Shown here piece by piece: positions 11,437 through 22,583 of a DNA stretch of 37,829 bases (within the stretch, counting starts at the first letter, position 1; each line of letters starts with the position of its first letter). This DNA comes from Daldinia sp. FL1419 (Eukaryota; Ascomycota; Sordariomycetes; Xylariales; Hypoxylaceae), in NCBI GenBank assembly GCA_025201765.1, contig MU623563.1, forward strand, positions 1-37,829, given 5' to 3'. Made by a program: the position numbers and the translations under genes. The notes under the pieces are model-generated. The model was not told where the DNA came from. It did not search any database and saw nothing but the letters and a program-made list of their open reading frames with translations.

Positions 11437-12265
11437 GATGTAAGTAGATCGAGTGCTTAAACGTTGGAGCGTATAGTTGTGTGGGGTCCTAACAGGCAAA
11501 AGGGGCTCTCTCCAAGCGGTAGCCAGGGTTCTTATAGCGCAACGGAACGGTAGGATTGGAGAAATATTAACACGATGTCTCTGATCCGCCTCCGTTCATT
11601 ATCACCGGTGAATGTGCTATAAGCGTGGATGCGGCATATCGGAGGCATCGCGCGATAGGGAATAACAAGGCGTCTATAGTGTACGGAGATATCTTTCGAC
11701 GAGCTCAACGTAGATGTTTAAGCCTACATGGGAATCCCGAATTGATACAACCCTAATTACCAACAAAACCAAAGGAAGTCTTTTGCATAAATTTGAGTAT
11801 TTCCGTAGCTACATCTTTATAAGACCTTAGTAAAACCGGGTACTGTCAGCACTGAGGATCTCCGTCGGCGCTTGCATGTCGTCGATATCCAATTAAAGAT
11901 AGGGATTTATCTCTTCTCCGAACGCAGACGGGATTCGGGTTGCCCGGCCAAAACCGATATTCCGTATTGTTATCCTGTCTCGGCCTCGGAAAGGTACCAC
12001 GACCGCCGATGACCATAAAGCTCAACATTATGTTATGATCATGTCAAGATTATGTCAAAGTATAATCGATGCACCTAGTAGCCATCATAAGATACGATTA
12101 CTGAGCGCAAAAAACAATACATAACTATTCCCGCCACCGGCATGGTGAGGGAAGCATCACTCGCTATTCCTTAGATGCGGTAAGCAGTCACCTCACGTCT
12201 AGGAATATGAAACTGCCTGTCTTGCGCTTACTCAGGTAACGAGAGCGTATGTCCCAAGATACATG
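11437..12265. other. Intergenic region, no gene seen
   Basis: 830 bases between the monooxygenase start and the beta-lactamase-like gene's stop, both on the minus strand. It holds the monooxygenase promoter and presumably the 3' end of the downstream-strand neighbour. Only short frames of no recognisable family are present. Confidence 0.55.
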
Positions 12266-14278
12266 CTATACTACTTTATCTAGTCTATTCCTTAGCGCAG
12301 CGTTCTCGATACTCGTCACATTTCCGGCGGCGTTAATGTTGAAGATAAACTGGTCTAAGGGCTTAGAGCCGTACATTATCCCTGCGACTCTGACCCAAGT
12401 CGAACAGTCTGTCGTGAAAGGCTTCGAGACGTTGGGTAAGCTCAAGTCCTCAAATACCGCCTTGAACGCCACTCTTTTCCCGCCGTCAGACGTCGCATCC
12501 CACAAGCCAGTTGGGTAAAGTCGAACACTCGGTTTAATTTTATTCCAATAATCCTTCGTCACGTTTTGGCCCATGGCTACAGAGTACCATAATAAGTTAG
12601 TCCCATTGCTAATCCACGAACTTAGACTTAGTCCGGGGGTTTTGTTGTCCACCACGACGCTTAGGGATGAATTTATTGGGGAATTTTGGTTCCTATATGT
12701 TCCACCATAGAGCGCATTCGCCTGTATACGTGCCGTATTCACCATGGTAGGAAGATAAGTATTCGACAGCGCGTCTGCGATATCCATAGGTAGGCTAGAG
12801 GGAACGTCGCCAGCGGCCAAGATGGAAAATCCGATATTAAAGTCTGGGATAATAGCTAGTAAGGTACTGTACCTGCCTAGACTCCCGGCTTTATTGAAAG
12901 TGGTTGCAAATTGATAAGGCAAATCTAAAATCATTAAGTTAATCAACAAGGTATCTAGGTAGGTAGCTATTCGGGATTGACTCGCGTACCTTTAGAAAAC
13001 TGAAGCTGCCGTACACCCCACGGTGCACCTACGCTAGATCTTGGGTCTGAGCTGAAGGCCATGGGTTTGAGCCATCTTCTCGTCATGGATGGTGGTAGAA
13101 GAGTAGATCGTAAAATGGCTCGGCCGACTCGAGATAAATCCGAGGGAGATGTATACATATTACCAGTACTTCATGTTTGTAAGTTACTTGGGAGCTTATG
13201 ATAAATCGGTATCCTGGTGCCGTACTCACGGAGATTCATTACCCATGTTAAAAGCCCAAACTGTTTGGTAGCGACCGCCTGGTATGATTCCGAGCGAATC
13301 TTTCGGTGTTGTGTAGAAAGTTCGGTTCAATCCAAGAGGCTTGATGACTCTGTCCTGGACTATCGTACCAAACGCTTTCCCCGTCATTTGCTCTAGAGCA
13401 TATCCAAGGAGGGTGTATCCAATATCCGAGTAGGTTGGTGTGACAAATGGAGAAAACGAAGGGGGTAGTTTACCGAGACCCTCGAAGAATTCTAACTGTA
13501 TAGTTAGTAGCCGAGTAGACGAAAACTGATATTATTGGGATGCAAGTCGTCTAGAAGAAGCTTACGCGTTCTATTGCATACCGGCCTATTTCCGCAGGGA
13601 GGTATTTCTCCTTTTTCTATGATGGGAAACCCAATCGAAGCCGCTCGTGTAGTATTTGACCCCTGTGTGAGTTCACCTAATAAAGCGTCTATGGTCGTGA
13701 GCTTCTTTTCGACCAAGTTTTGGGGAAAAGTGTGACGGCTTACAATCTCTTACGAGACCAGAGACTTGGCTTGCCAAAGATCCAATCGTGATAGATTCCC
13801 AGTCTGGTTTTGAAATAGAATGCGAAGTGTCGGCGTCAGTGACCATAGCCTTAATTTCCGGAATATACTTTGTGATAGGTTCATTCCACATAGCGTCGCC
13901 TACTTCAGCAAGAAACGTTAAAATGGTGAATATCTTTGTAACACTCCCAAGTCGGTACACGGTATTACCATCCACGTTTTTGACCCCTGTTGAGTTGAGT
14001 GTCTTCAAGTTAGTCGCAGTCCAGTGATGCGACCATAGTGGTTCATCATCGTCGGCGGAAAATACCTCGACCGAATAAGAGAATCGATCGGATCCTGTCT
14101 TGTTAGAACTGTCGATGTACTCCGCGAAAACCGAGTCTAGTGACTTTGCGGCTTTCTGGACGCCTGGTTGGGCAAGGAGGTTAGTTGGCTTTGGATATCC
14201 CAAACCGTACAAGGGACAGTTCTCTTTAGCATAGACGCCGAATATAACGAGTAGTGTGACGACCCCGAGCGACCTCAT
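12266..14278 (-). CDS. Secreted serine beta-lactamase-like protein (penicillin-binding fold)
   Basis: Five exons (13744-14278, 13566-13688, 13230-13491, 12990-13168, 12266-12924) with introns of 55, 74, 61 and 65 nt give 585 residues. A signal peptide is likely at residues 1-17 (MRSLGVVTLLVIFGVYA), then a Cys-containing mature start. The catalytic SxxK tetrad is S112-V-T-K115 in YRLGSVTKIFT. The segment SGLVRDYALLGELTQ and the pair PPCGNRPVCNRTQFF match the fungal beta-lactamase-like family. The second catalytic motif, usually Y-x-N, reads Y-S-D (PTYSDIGYTLLGYALEQ). A beta-rich C-terminal domain, about 440-585, follows. Family members hydrolyse or transfer acyl esters and amides. In this locus it could act on the polyketide or detoxify it, although a secreted location argues against direct chain release. 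It shares a divergent 1.05-kb promoter with the Zn2Cys6 gene. Confidence 0.87.
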
Positions 14279-15330
14279 TTTGAAAACACATATAGTATAG
14301 GCGAGAAAGGTCGCGATCTATTACAACAGTAGAGATTCAACGCAGCAACAAGAGAATGATTCGATGGACGGCTTGGAACAAATAATCTCATTACACCTGA
14401 CTGGATAGAAGTAGGACTTCCATTTGTTTTAGACCTAAGAACGATTGCTTCGTCCCCTCTTTGCGCTGGATCGAGCTATCAGATGCAAAACATTATCAAG
14501 TAATTAACCGCCAAGCGAGTAAATGGTAACATCTTGCTGACATCTCATTTACAACATCTATAGAAAACCTGCATTGGTAAGAACTTGAGAGTTTTATCCA
14601 ATCGATGGAGTCTCTAAGAGAGCATCCGAAATAGTTTTCAGGGTCGACGGAAGGGATCCAGATCTACCCGAGGGTCCTCTCCGCGCGTCCCGGTATTGCG
14701 GTAGGCTTTACAAGTATAGACCGGAGAATGGGGGGCTATTCTTGTTCTTGTTCTTGCGTTAATATAATTACCTACCTATGTACCCTTTCAAATAGCTCGC
14801 ATTCCAAGGGCGATGATTGGTTCTATACACTTAATATGCCCAACGATGGTACGGTAGACGTCTCATGATTCTAAACTGCAATTAATACGGTGGGCCGTGT
14901 ATCCATATGGCTAGGTATGGATCCGTACATACCTGGATGTAGTTATGTATTTTATTATGTGCCGCTGATCGCTGATCAAAGGTCCAGATTCGTCTTCTCA
15001 CTATTCTTATCGTAGAAGAAGTCCCTTATAAGGGTAAATTACAGAAGCTACCTGTTATTGGAGACTGGAAGATGTATATTGGAGGTACCTAAGGGACTCT
15101 GGATGTTCTGGGGATTTGGGGTGTTTTAACTTTTTGTATTACGTTCCAATTATGCTATTACGTGATAAAACGTCGGGCCGGGGACCCCCATGACGTATCA
15201 ATTCCAATTAGGTATTCTATTGGCATTGGAACCTGAAGAGGATGCTGATTAATTCTAACTTCTAATTTACAACTTTTTATTACAACTTTTTAAACAGGTA
15301 GTTAGAGATTCCCCCCCTGAAGAAAAACTC
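14279..15330. promoter_or_regulatory. Divergent promoter of the beta-lactamase-like and Zn2Cys6 genes
   Basis: 1,052 bases separate the two divergent start codons, with no gene between. It carries a short hexamer repeat (GTTCTT, about 14740-14757), a dispersed-motif copy (TTACCTACCTATGTACC, 14769-14785) and GGTACCTAAGG near 15086. A pyrimidine/C-rich tract lies just before the regulator's ATG. No operator can be assigned with confidence. Confidence 0.55.
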
Positions 15331-17747
15331 ATGGAAGACGACGATAATACTAGCAATACGGTGCCCGAGGGTCGTAAACGCCCACGATCACGACAGGACG
15401 ACGCGCCGTCCGCAGCTTGCGATCAATGTCGCTATCGCAAGATTAAATGCGACAGGCTTCAGCCCGAGTGCTCAAGTTGCCGTAAAACTGGTATTCCTTG
15501 CACTTCATCCGGTACCGTCAAGCGCGTGAATCAAACCAAGCAGCTGCAAGTCTTTTCTTCCTTTAGGCACCTACCTGCCTTAGGGTTTACGATCAATTAA
15601 CAATGAAATTTCTATATGTATAGCCGAGACGATTTTTCTACCGTCCTCGAACGTCTCGACGGAGTCGATCAGACTTTAAGTGCCCTGACCAAGCTCACCG
15701 AACAGCTTGCTGCGCGATCATTTACACCCAACGTAAACCCCTCCCCCCGCACTCCGTCCTTGATCCGACCCGTACAAACCTCCAGTAGCGACGATGGCAG
15801 TGCTATCTTACCAAGCGCTCATAAGAACCGACCCGAACGGGTGACGGAGGATGGATGTCGACACGAAACTATAAGGCTAGATCAAGGAGGAGAACGTGTC
15901 TATAGCTATCCCGCAGCTATCCCTTTACTCATATCACTCTCCAAACAGCTGGATCAAGCCCTCGTCGAGGGTGAAGGTCGACAAGACGGTAATGTGGATG
16001 CACTCATCAAGGATCCAGCGCTCCGAATTGCTCTGAGACGACAGCTCGAGAACTTTCCCTTCCCTCGCTGCCAACAACCCGTCATAACAAGCGACCATAA
16101 TCCTATCACGACCCCGCCTCGATTTTTAGTCGACTTGTTCGTCAATAGCTTTTTGCACAATATTAATATCCGCTATCCCATATTCGACGAGGCACTACTC
16201 TTACGTGCCATTAATACGTATTTTTCAGGCGAGTTATCAAGTGATAGCAACGCTTGGTCACTCATATTCAACAATATCGTCCTACTTGGTCTAGGTCTCG
16301 AAGTACAGGTAGCGGAAGCTATCCAGTCCAATACTAGGAGTATGAATAATGATTTGCTTCCTTCATTTTTACAGAATTGTGATCGTGCTCTAGCTGATCT
16401 CGACTCTTTTGCACGACCCTCCATAGTTAATGTTCAAGCCCTTCTAACACTGGTAAGCCAGGAAACCCTACCACATCTCTACTACACGTAAATAAGAGTT
16501 TCTAACGAATTGTTGCGGTACATCACGTTAAGACCCTCGCATCTAAGCAATTCTATGGTAACATAATGTTCGAGCGTATATGCCAGATAGCTTGCCAAGT
16601 CGGCCTTACGCTCGGCCTCCATCGATCTGTGACTGGCAACGAAGACGCCGGCAGTACTCAAACAGAGCGGGAACGACTTTTTAGGGTTCTCTATACTCTA
16701 GATAAACAACGCGCATTCATATCAGGCCAAACCTGCGACATTCATCTATTCGATTCTGATTTAGCTTTAAGCCCCATTGACGAAAATGAGCAGCCGGGCC
16801 GACGACTCAACAGCGCTTTTAACTCGATGATGGAATTATGGGAAGAAGTATATCTTTCACTTTACTCTTCGAGAGCGAATGCCGTGGGAGAGACCTGTCG
16901 CGTTCGTCAGGCGCGGCGCATGACTCAACTCGTAGATGAATGGGATCAGCAAAATCATGAATTAATGGTCACTAAATTCCCGGGGAGTATGGAAGATATA
17001 AGCAACGTACAACTTGAACTGAAATATTGTTACCACGTAACTCATGTCCTTTGTCTTCGACACGATCGCCAGAACAACCTTGCGCAGCAGCAAATGCGGG
17101 ATCACGCCCGCGTTTGTCTCGGACTCATCTCCGAAGCTGGTTCCTCACCTCTTACTACCGCAAATTTAGCTCTATTGGATCGACTACTCGGCAACTATCC
17201 CGTGGTGGCGTTTATAGAATTAGTCGCCTTTTATTATAATACCTTAGTTAAAGGCGAAGTTACGAATCCGGAATTCGAGGCTGATTTAGAGGCCTTATGG
17301 GCCGTTTGTCGGCACCTCCAGACCTTGCACAATCCTAGCTCCCAGGCCACATATTATCCTCGTCTACGCGATGGCCTATCATGGGCCCTAGAGAACGTCG
17401 TCATCATGAAAACGAAGCCAGGAGACCAATCACAAGGTTCTCTCGACTATATCGATATCAGTCCCCTCGATTTACGTTGCCCAAATTCCTTTTTTATATC
17501 ACCCAACGACTCAAATCCGGAAATGGGCGCAGTTTCGACGGTATCTCCAACAAATCATCAGCTCCCCGGAAATGATAGTCTTGAACCGGGACAATCCACA
17601 ATAGACTTTTCAGGCTTTGAATTTTACACATCTACTCCCCCATCAACGTCCTTAGATGGACCGGAGTCGCGGCGTTGCTCCGCACGTAATAACCCGGAAT
17701 ATAACATAACACCAGATCTCTTTCAATTGTTTACAACGGAGAAATAA
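15331..17747 (+). CDS. Zn2Cys6 (GAL4-type) transcription factor, likely cluster regulator
   Basis: Exons 15331-15545, 15624-16452 and 16533-17747 give 752 residues. The binuclear zinc cluster is at C30-C57 with spacing C-x2-C-x6-C-x6-C-x2-C-x6-C (CDQCRYRKIKC, then CSSCRKTGIPC), preceded by a basic stretch. After it comes the linker NQTKQLRDDFS and a predicted coiled coil (LERLDGVDQTLSALTKLTEQL). The fungal transcription-factor middle homology region follows, with the ARPSIVNVQALLTL block and ICQIACQVGLTLGLHRS. Intron 1 is a GC-AG intron; intron 2 (80 nt) has donor GTAAGC and is placed by LTLTLASKQFYGN continuity. Such proteins bind CGG-containing half sites in the nucleus. Position between the beta-lactamase-like gene and the PKS makes it the natural pathway-specific activator, an inference only. 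Confidence 0.9.
15546..15623 (+). other. GC-AG intron in the Zn2Cys6 gene
   Basis: A 78-nt intron starts GCAAGT and ends ATAG. No GT donor nearby restores the frame to the conserved TKQL-RDDFS junction, whereas the GC donor does so exactly (CT|C = Leu). The minor GC donor with an otherwise perfect consensus (AAGT) is the usual form. Confidence 0.75.
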
Positions 17748-18125
17748 TCTCGAGGCTAATTAATTGAAACATCCACTTTTATATGTTTGATATCCTTTTG
17801 AATCCGCCCCGAACGACAAGATTTCACATCATAGAATATACAAGATAATCACTTTATGTCATTCCATTCGGATGACTATACTATGTAAGACTAACCCCTA
17901 TAGCTTCGACTCAGGCCGATATATGCGAAGCGAGTCCATCGTAGGGCAAGTTGGTATGTCAAGACCAAACCCAAGCTCCTAACCTCTTTCAAAAATGGTA
18001 GGACGAGAATAATGTGCCATTAGTATCGCATGAGACGAATTGGCGATTAATTATTTGACACTTGGAGTCCCTATAGCCTCGTTCCTGCGTAAGGATTACT
18101 TTTTCAATAATCAAGGCGGCCAGAG
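17748..18125. other. Short intergenic region, no gene
   Basis: 378 bases between the regulator's stop and the first ATG of the decayed transporter. It presumably carries the former promoter of that transporter; nothing else is recognised. Confidence 0.5.
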
Positions 18126-19670
18126 ATGGGAGCCCTCGAATCTAGAATGGGCCATTCCGAGGCCAACGTCAATCCAGGCTGCGAGATTTCTGGATCCGTA
18201 AACCAAAAGGAGCCGGACCTGGAGCGAAATGCAGAAAAGGTCGACGATGTAGAAATAGTAACGGAGATTAGGGAACAACTACGTTCTGACGAAAATGCGG
18301 TGGTCAATTCTGAGGCAGCACTCTCTTCGTCTTCCAGCTCGATGCAACGTGCCTAGGCATTGCCCTTCCCGTAAGCCATAACGCCCTTCATGATATTACC
18401 TACATTCTTTCATTTCCATGTTAGTGCCCGTTGTCATACCATAGCCGGCGAATCGAAAGCTCGAGCTTACAGTCGTTCTGGGCGAATTTCGGTCTGATCA
18501 TGCAACCCGTCTGGGCCGGGATTTCCGACGTCTTCGGCCGAAGCCCGCCGCTGTAATCCTCGCCGATATGGCGACACTGGAAGAACGCTCGAAATATCTC
18601 GGCTTGATGGCTATCCCCTCGGCCGTGGGCAATATCACGGGGCCTAACGTCGGTGGTCTTTTTGCTACGTACGCTACTTGGAGGTGGATTGGATGGATCA
18701 ACTTGCCGTTCTTGGGAATAGGAACGCCTTTGGTTTTCTTCTTTCTCAAGCTCCGGCCTGTTCCGCTTTATGCGAAGCTGGCCAAGAACTCGAGCCGACT
18801 CGATTGTATCGGTGTGGCTTTAGCCATTATCGGAATTACAATCTTTGTTATACCAATCAGTTGGGCAGGCTCCTTGTTCCCATGGGCTTCTTGGCAAACT
18901 CTAGTTCCGATGCTTTTGGGAGTCGTGGTTCTCGTCCTCTTCGGCTTTTACGAGGCCAGGCCAGCAGCGATTGTAACGCTGTTAGGGTGGCTCATCCATG
19001 GAATGGTTCTGGGCGCTCTATTGCAATACTCGCCTCTACTCTATCAAGCTCCACAGCTCGAGACCGCAATTTCGGCGGCTCTCTCGCTATTACCCACATA
19101 TACCATCAGCACGCTATTCGCGGCCATCGCAATGATGATGGTCCCTCTGTTCGGGGGATATGTACGGCTCCTACGGCTTTCATGAGTTATCCTCACCCTA
19201 GGAACCGGCTTGCTTGCCCTGTTCGACGTGGGATCTTCCACATCTATGCGCTACGGCCTTCCGATTCTCTGGAGCCAAGGTGTTGCGTTACTGCGTCTGA
19301 ATATTCTTCCCATGCAAGCGAGCGTCAAGAACGTCGACGATACGGGATTAGCTATCGGGTCTTTCCTCTCCATTAGAATGTTTGGGGGCCTCATTAGCCT
19401 AACCATCTCCTCGTCCATTTTCAGCAATATCTTTTCGATATCCATATCTGTTAGTGCGGTCCAACCAACGGGAATTTTGGCACCATTGAAAGATGCATCA
19501 AACCCAATAAGCTTCATTGAGAAGTCGAGAACCTTAGAGGTCTCCATTGCAACTCTAGGTCAGGTTCTACATGTCTAGGTACCTATCTAAAATGTTTCCA
19601 GACGATATTTTATACGATGACTGGACTAAGTACATTAGGCTTGGTTACTTCACTATTCCCAGCTAGATGA
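18126..19670 (+). pseudogene. Decayed DHA1-type MFS multidrug efflux transporter
   Basis: Homology to fungal drug:H+ antiporters runs through this stretch but in broken frames. The acidic N-terminus (18126 to about 18315) is in one frame, whereas the helix-1 motif LFVFQLDATCLGIALP is in another, with most of helix 1 missing. An apparent intron (GTAAGC...GTTAG, about 18371-18424) leads to SFWANFGLIMQPVWAGISDVFGR. Right after, at about 18553, roughly 40 residues (helices 3-4) are gone and the frame changes. ADMATLEERSKYLG then runs on; about 15 residues seem missing after YEARPA. A TGA at 19183-19185 replaces the tryptophan expected in RLS-W-VILTLGTG. Helices continue (MRYGLPILW, LPMQASVKNVDDTGLAIG) until an 8-base insertion at 19576-19583, after which YLKCFQTIFYTMTGLS is readable to a stop at 19670. 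Sequencing errors cannot explain the deletions. No intact pump of this type remains in the window. Confidence 0.85.
19576..19583. repeat. 8-bp TAGGTACC insertion in the transporter pseudogene
   Basis: Removing these eight bases rejoins CAT GTC to TAT CTA AAA TGT TTC, restoring the HVYLKCF run expected near the end of DHA1 transporters. The inserted octamer is the same as part of the AvrII/KpnI-like motif dispersed through the window's non-coding DNA. The exact insertion point is ambiguous by a base or two. Confidence 0.55.
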
Positions 19671-20736
19671 AATTGACCTAAAAGCGCGGAACTTTGGGAA
19701 CTAGCGCTTTGAGGAATAGGGTCAAGGTCATCGAAGGGATGTTCTCTCGGGTTAACATTTATTTATTTCTAATACGTTAATCGCTAATAAATAATTCATG
19801 TAAATGCCGTAGCAAACCCACATTCCAGGGCCAAATCGGTTCATACACATAATATCATACCTATTTCAAACAACGTGCATGCAGTTTTACGCAAAACGAG
19901 TCAAAAATGAGGCTGCTTTCGGCTTCTTGCATAGTATAACCGTATTGAGGTAGACCCATAACAGGTACCTACCTAGGGTTCTCGATCTTTGCAGATAGGA
20001 TTTTCCAGGTCTCTTTATTTTTGGAAAAATCTTGGGGGTAGCGGCTATAATTGCCTTTCCAGATCTTGTCATAAATCGGTTATCATAGTGATAGAATGGT
20101 ATGCGGGATGCAGGAACAATCACACCGTCGTATAGAAGTGGATCTCCCTCCCTCTCTCTCTCTCGCGTGTGCCATGGACAGGGTTGGTTTGCATGTTTGC
20201 ATCATACGGCACGGTTCATAAAGAGAACTTGGCAGATTGGGACTTTACGTCAACTCGTACATAACCAAACTTCACAGGCCCAAAGGCCATAGCGGACGGC
20301 ACTTGAATCAGATGGTCCGGGGGGGTAAGATCCATGCATCCCGCGCCGAGTACGAAGAGCCAAAACCCGGTACATTAGCCTTTAGGTGGTATCTACTCCT
20401 ATCCGCGACGTATTGCCCCTCAACCCGAGGTATCTCCTTATAGATCTTACAGTAAAACAACTACAAGACAGTTAAAAAAAATAATAAACAAAAAATAAAT
20501 AAAAAATAAAAAAGCAAAAACTCCATACGCCACGTATGTCAACGCTATGCTATTCCGTATTCATCCCTTAAATTCTCAATATTATATGCATAGTACATAC
20601 TTCCTGTCCTAGTATCTCGTACTTTGGTATCATTTTACCTCCGCTGATGATTTCATATCCTCGCCGTGTCAGAAGATGCCGAAGAAGTCGAATAAGGCTT
20701 CTGGCAGTAAACTGTCATCCTAGTACTTATTAGCGG
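19671..20736. other. Intergenic region, no gene supported
   Basis: About 1.07 kb between the ends of two convergent genes. It contains a dispersed-motif copy (GGTACCTACCTAGGG, 19963-19977), a CT microsatellite (about 20146-20165), and an A-rich tract (20474-20518). Open frames here are short and unsupported. Confidence 0.55.
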
Positions 20737-22368
20737 TTACTCCCTCCATCGCCAGGACTTGACTAACAGCGTGGAGAACGAATGAATGCGCGTGTTATCG
20801 ATATCTTTCCGTGCTTCAGACAATAGCCTGTCTACCGCTTGGTCAGACCATCCCAGGCCTTGCGTAAGCACGCTGCGGGAGTAGATGTCGATGACTTCTA
20901 GCGTGTTGGCCTTCTGCCGTGCGCCGATTCTCTGGTACTGCCTCCCGGGAGCCCAGGTATTGGTAGGCACCGCATACTTCAATTCGATGACATTCTCAAA
21001 CCCCACCTGTTTGAGCATGGCTTTATACTCGAGGATATAGAACAATGATTTCCCCATCTTTCTAAGGCCTATCGTAAAGGTTAGTCCGAGAAACTGATGG
21101 GTGATAGGATAACTTCGAGGCGACCTGCCTTCAGCCAAACACAGATTCCACCGTTGGAAAGCTGTGCCTTCGAGGGATCTGTCTGAGGACTGGACATGCA
21201 GAAGCCACTCCTGGAACTCGACCCAGCCGCCGGGTGCGAGATTGTCGTAGATGGACTTGAACAGCCGGGCCTTGTCGGTGGGCTCCCCTAGACTTCGCAC
21301 ATGAATCAGGTCAAACGGGGCGCCAAGCTTCCATTCCTCATCGGCGTCCGCTACTTGGAAGTGGCAGTTATGTGTGATAAAGGGTGGGTCAGGTGTAGGG
21401 TTCAGGTCTGTTCCAAGCACATAACAATCAGGGTTTCTCTTCGCTGTCAGCATGTTAGCATTCGTATAGAGATACCTAGGACTCGAAGTAGGTAGAACTT
21501 GCCGAACTCCACCGCCCATATCCCTGTTCCGGTACCGACGTCAAGCACTCTTCTAGGATTTTTCACAGGGCAAATATGCAAGGCTCCATCATGCACGTCA
21601 ACGCTAATTTCATGTTGGAGGTCTGTCGTTGCGGGCTGTCAGCTAGTTTCAACATGAATTTAGCAGCAGGATAGCTTCTTACTATTCCTCTCTTGCTCTT
21701 GCTAGATATTCACCCATTTTAGCACATGAAGCTGTTTAAGACAACATCTACTTGGCAATGCATACCTTATCGTGGGGTAAAAAGTAATCTTTATACGCAG
21801 TATTAGTACACGGGTTCACTTACACATTTGGGATCACGGTGGAAGCGTACTTCTGTTAAATGTGCGGCCAAATCTATAGACTATCGATCGAAAGAGTCTT
21901 GAAGAACTTGAACCAGTTGATGTCTTGGTGAAACCCCTGAAAGAGCAAATAGGAATTCTGTTAGTCCCCAGGCGGTAGCGTTAAGAGTAAACATGATCAG
22001 GTTGCCTACTTTTTAAGAGCCTGGCGGTAGTCATCTTTTGGGTCATCATCTTCATCACCAGCGATAGAGCCAGCTCCAAAATCCAAGTTGGATGGTACGT
22101 ACTGGAAAGGATCTGCAGTTTCGATAGGGAGTGACGACGACGACGACGATGGACCAGTCGTCGTCGCCGTTGATTTCAACGTAGAGGTAGAAGCTTTTGC
22201 TGATGGGCTAGTAGGATGGTAGACAGGAAAATCCCATGTGAGAATATTGGTGTACTCTCTCGAGCGCGGGTCATGTGGGACCGTGGATGGGGGAGTTGGG
22301 GGTCTTCTAGTCGGTAACCCGTTTCGTCCTTGACCTTTTGACGAATCTAGAAGGTCTGTATTTTCCAT
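20737..22368 (-). CDS. LaeA-like class I SAM-dependent methyltransferase
   Basis: Seven exons are inferred: 22010-22368, 21851-21936, 21766-21788, 21683-21701, 21503-21622, 21114-21443, 20737-21068, giving 422 residues. After a Ser/Pro/Thr-rich N-terminus, the block SIVYRFGRTFNRNYFLPHDK followed by QEQERNNLQHEI corresponds to the YRxENGRxYH...LPNDExExxRLDLQH signature of LaeA/TAM methyltransferases. Motif I is RRVLDVGTGTGIWAVEFAK, then the acidic VLGTDLNP, DLIHVRSL, and GGWVEFQEW (motif III). One intron is GC-AG (21444-21502). Another of 45 nt (21069-21113, branch GACTAAC) keeps frame if unspliced, adding 15 residues. The frame is open upstream of the chosen ATG to an acceptor-like site near 22475, so an extra 5' exon is possible. 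It may be a tailoring O-/C-methyltransferase or a LaeA-type regulator; the PKS next door favours tailoring. It is divergent from the PKS. Confidence 0.82.
21444..21502 (-). other. GC-AG intron in the methyltransferase gene
   Basis: A 59-nt intron with donor GCAAGT and branch GCTAACATGCTGACAG. Splicing G|CG gives AVEFAKRNPD, the expected continuation of motif I; no GT donor gives this frame. Confidence 0.8.
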
Positions 22369-22583
22369 TGTCTCTGACGTAGGTACTGTTACTGGGCTAG
22401 GGGCCAAAGCATAACGCTCGGGTTCGGACCGCTCCCGCAGGTATTTATTGGTAGACTTGGTGTAACCAGTATTAAGCTGGAAGGAAGCTTGCGATAATGC
22501 AGTTGGTTAGTTAAATGAAGATAAAAAGATGGCTTACACTAAAGTCTTATAGTACTTGCAGCGAATATAGTGCTTTCGCTCGC

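Noticed and set aside
18371..18424. Stop codon in helix-1/2 region counted as a further lesion of the transporter pseudogene
   Set aside because: The segment has good intron borders (GTAAGC...CATGTTAG with a pyrimidine tract), so it is more likely an intron than a mutation.
21789..21825. 35-37-nt intron with donor at GTGTAAGTG in the methyltransferase
   Set aside because: Too short for normal fungal splicing; the donor GTACGC at 21850 gives a 62-nt intron and a better match to the family signature.
22006..22407. Separate 133-codon Ser/Pro-rich gene on the minus strand
   Set aside because: Its end has a donor (AA|GTAGGC), and splicing to 21936 continues the frame into SIVYRFGRTFN and the methyltransferase signature, so it is better read as the N-terminal exon of that gene.
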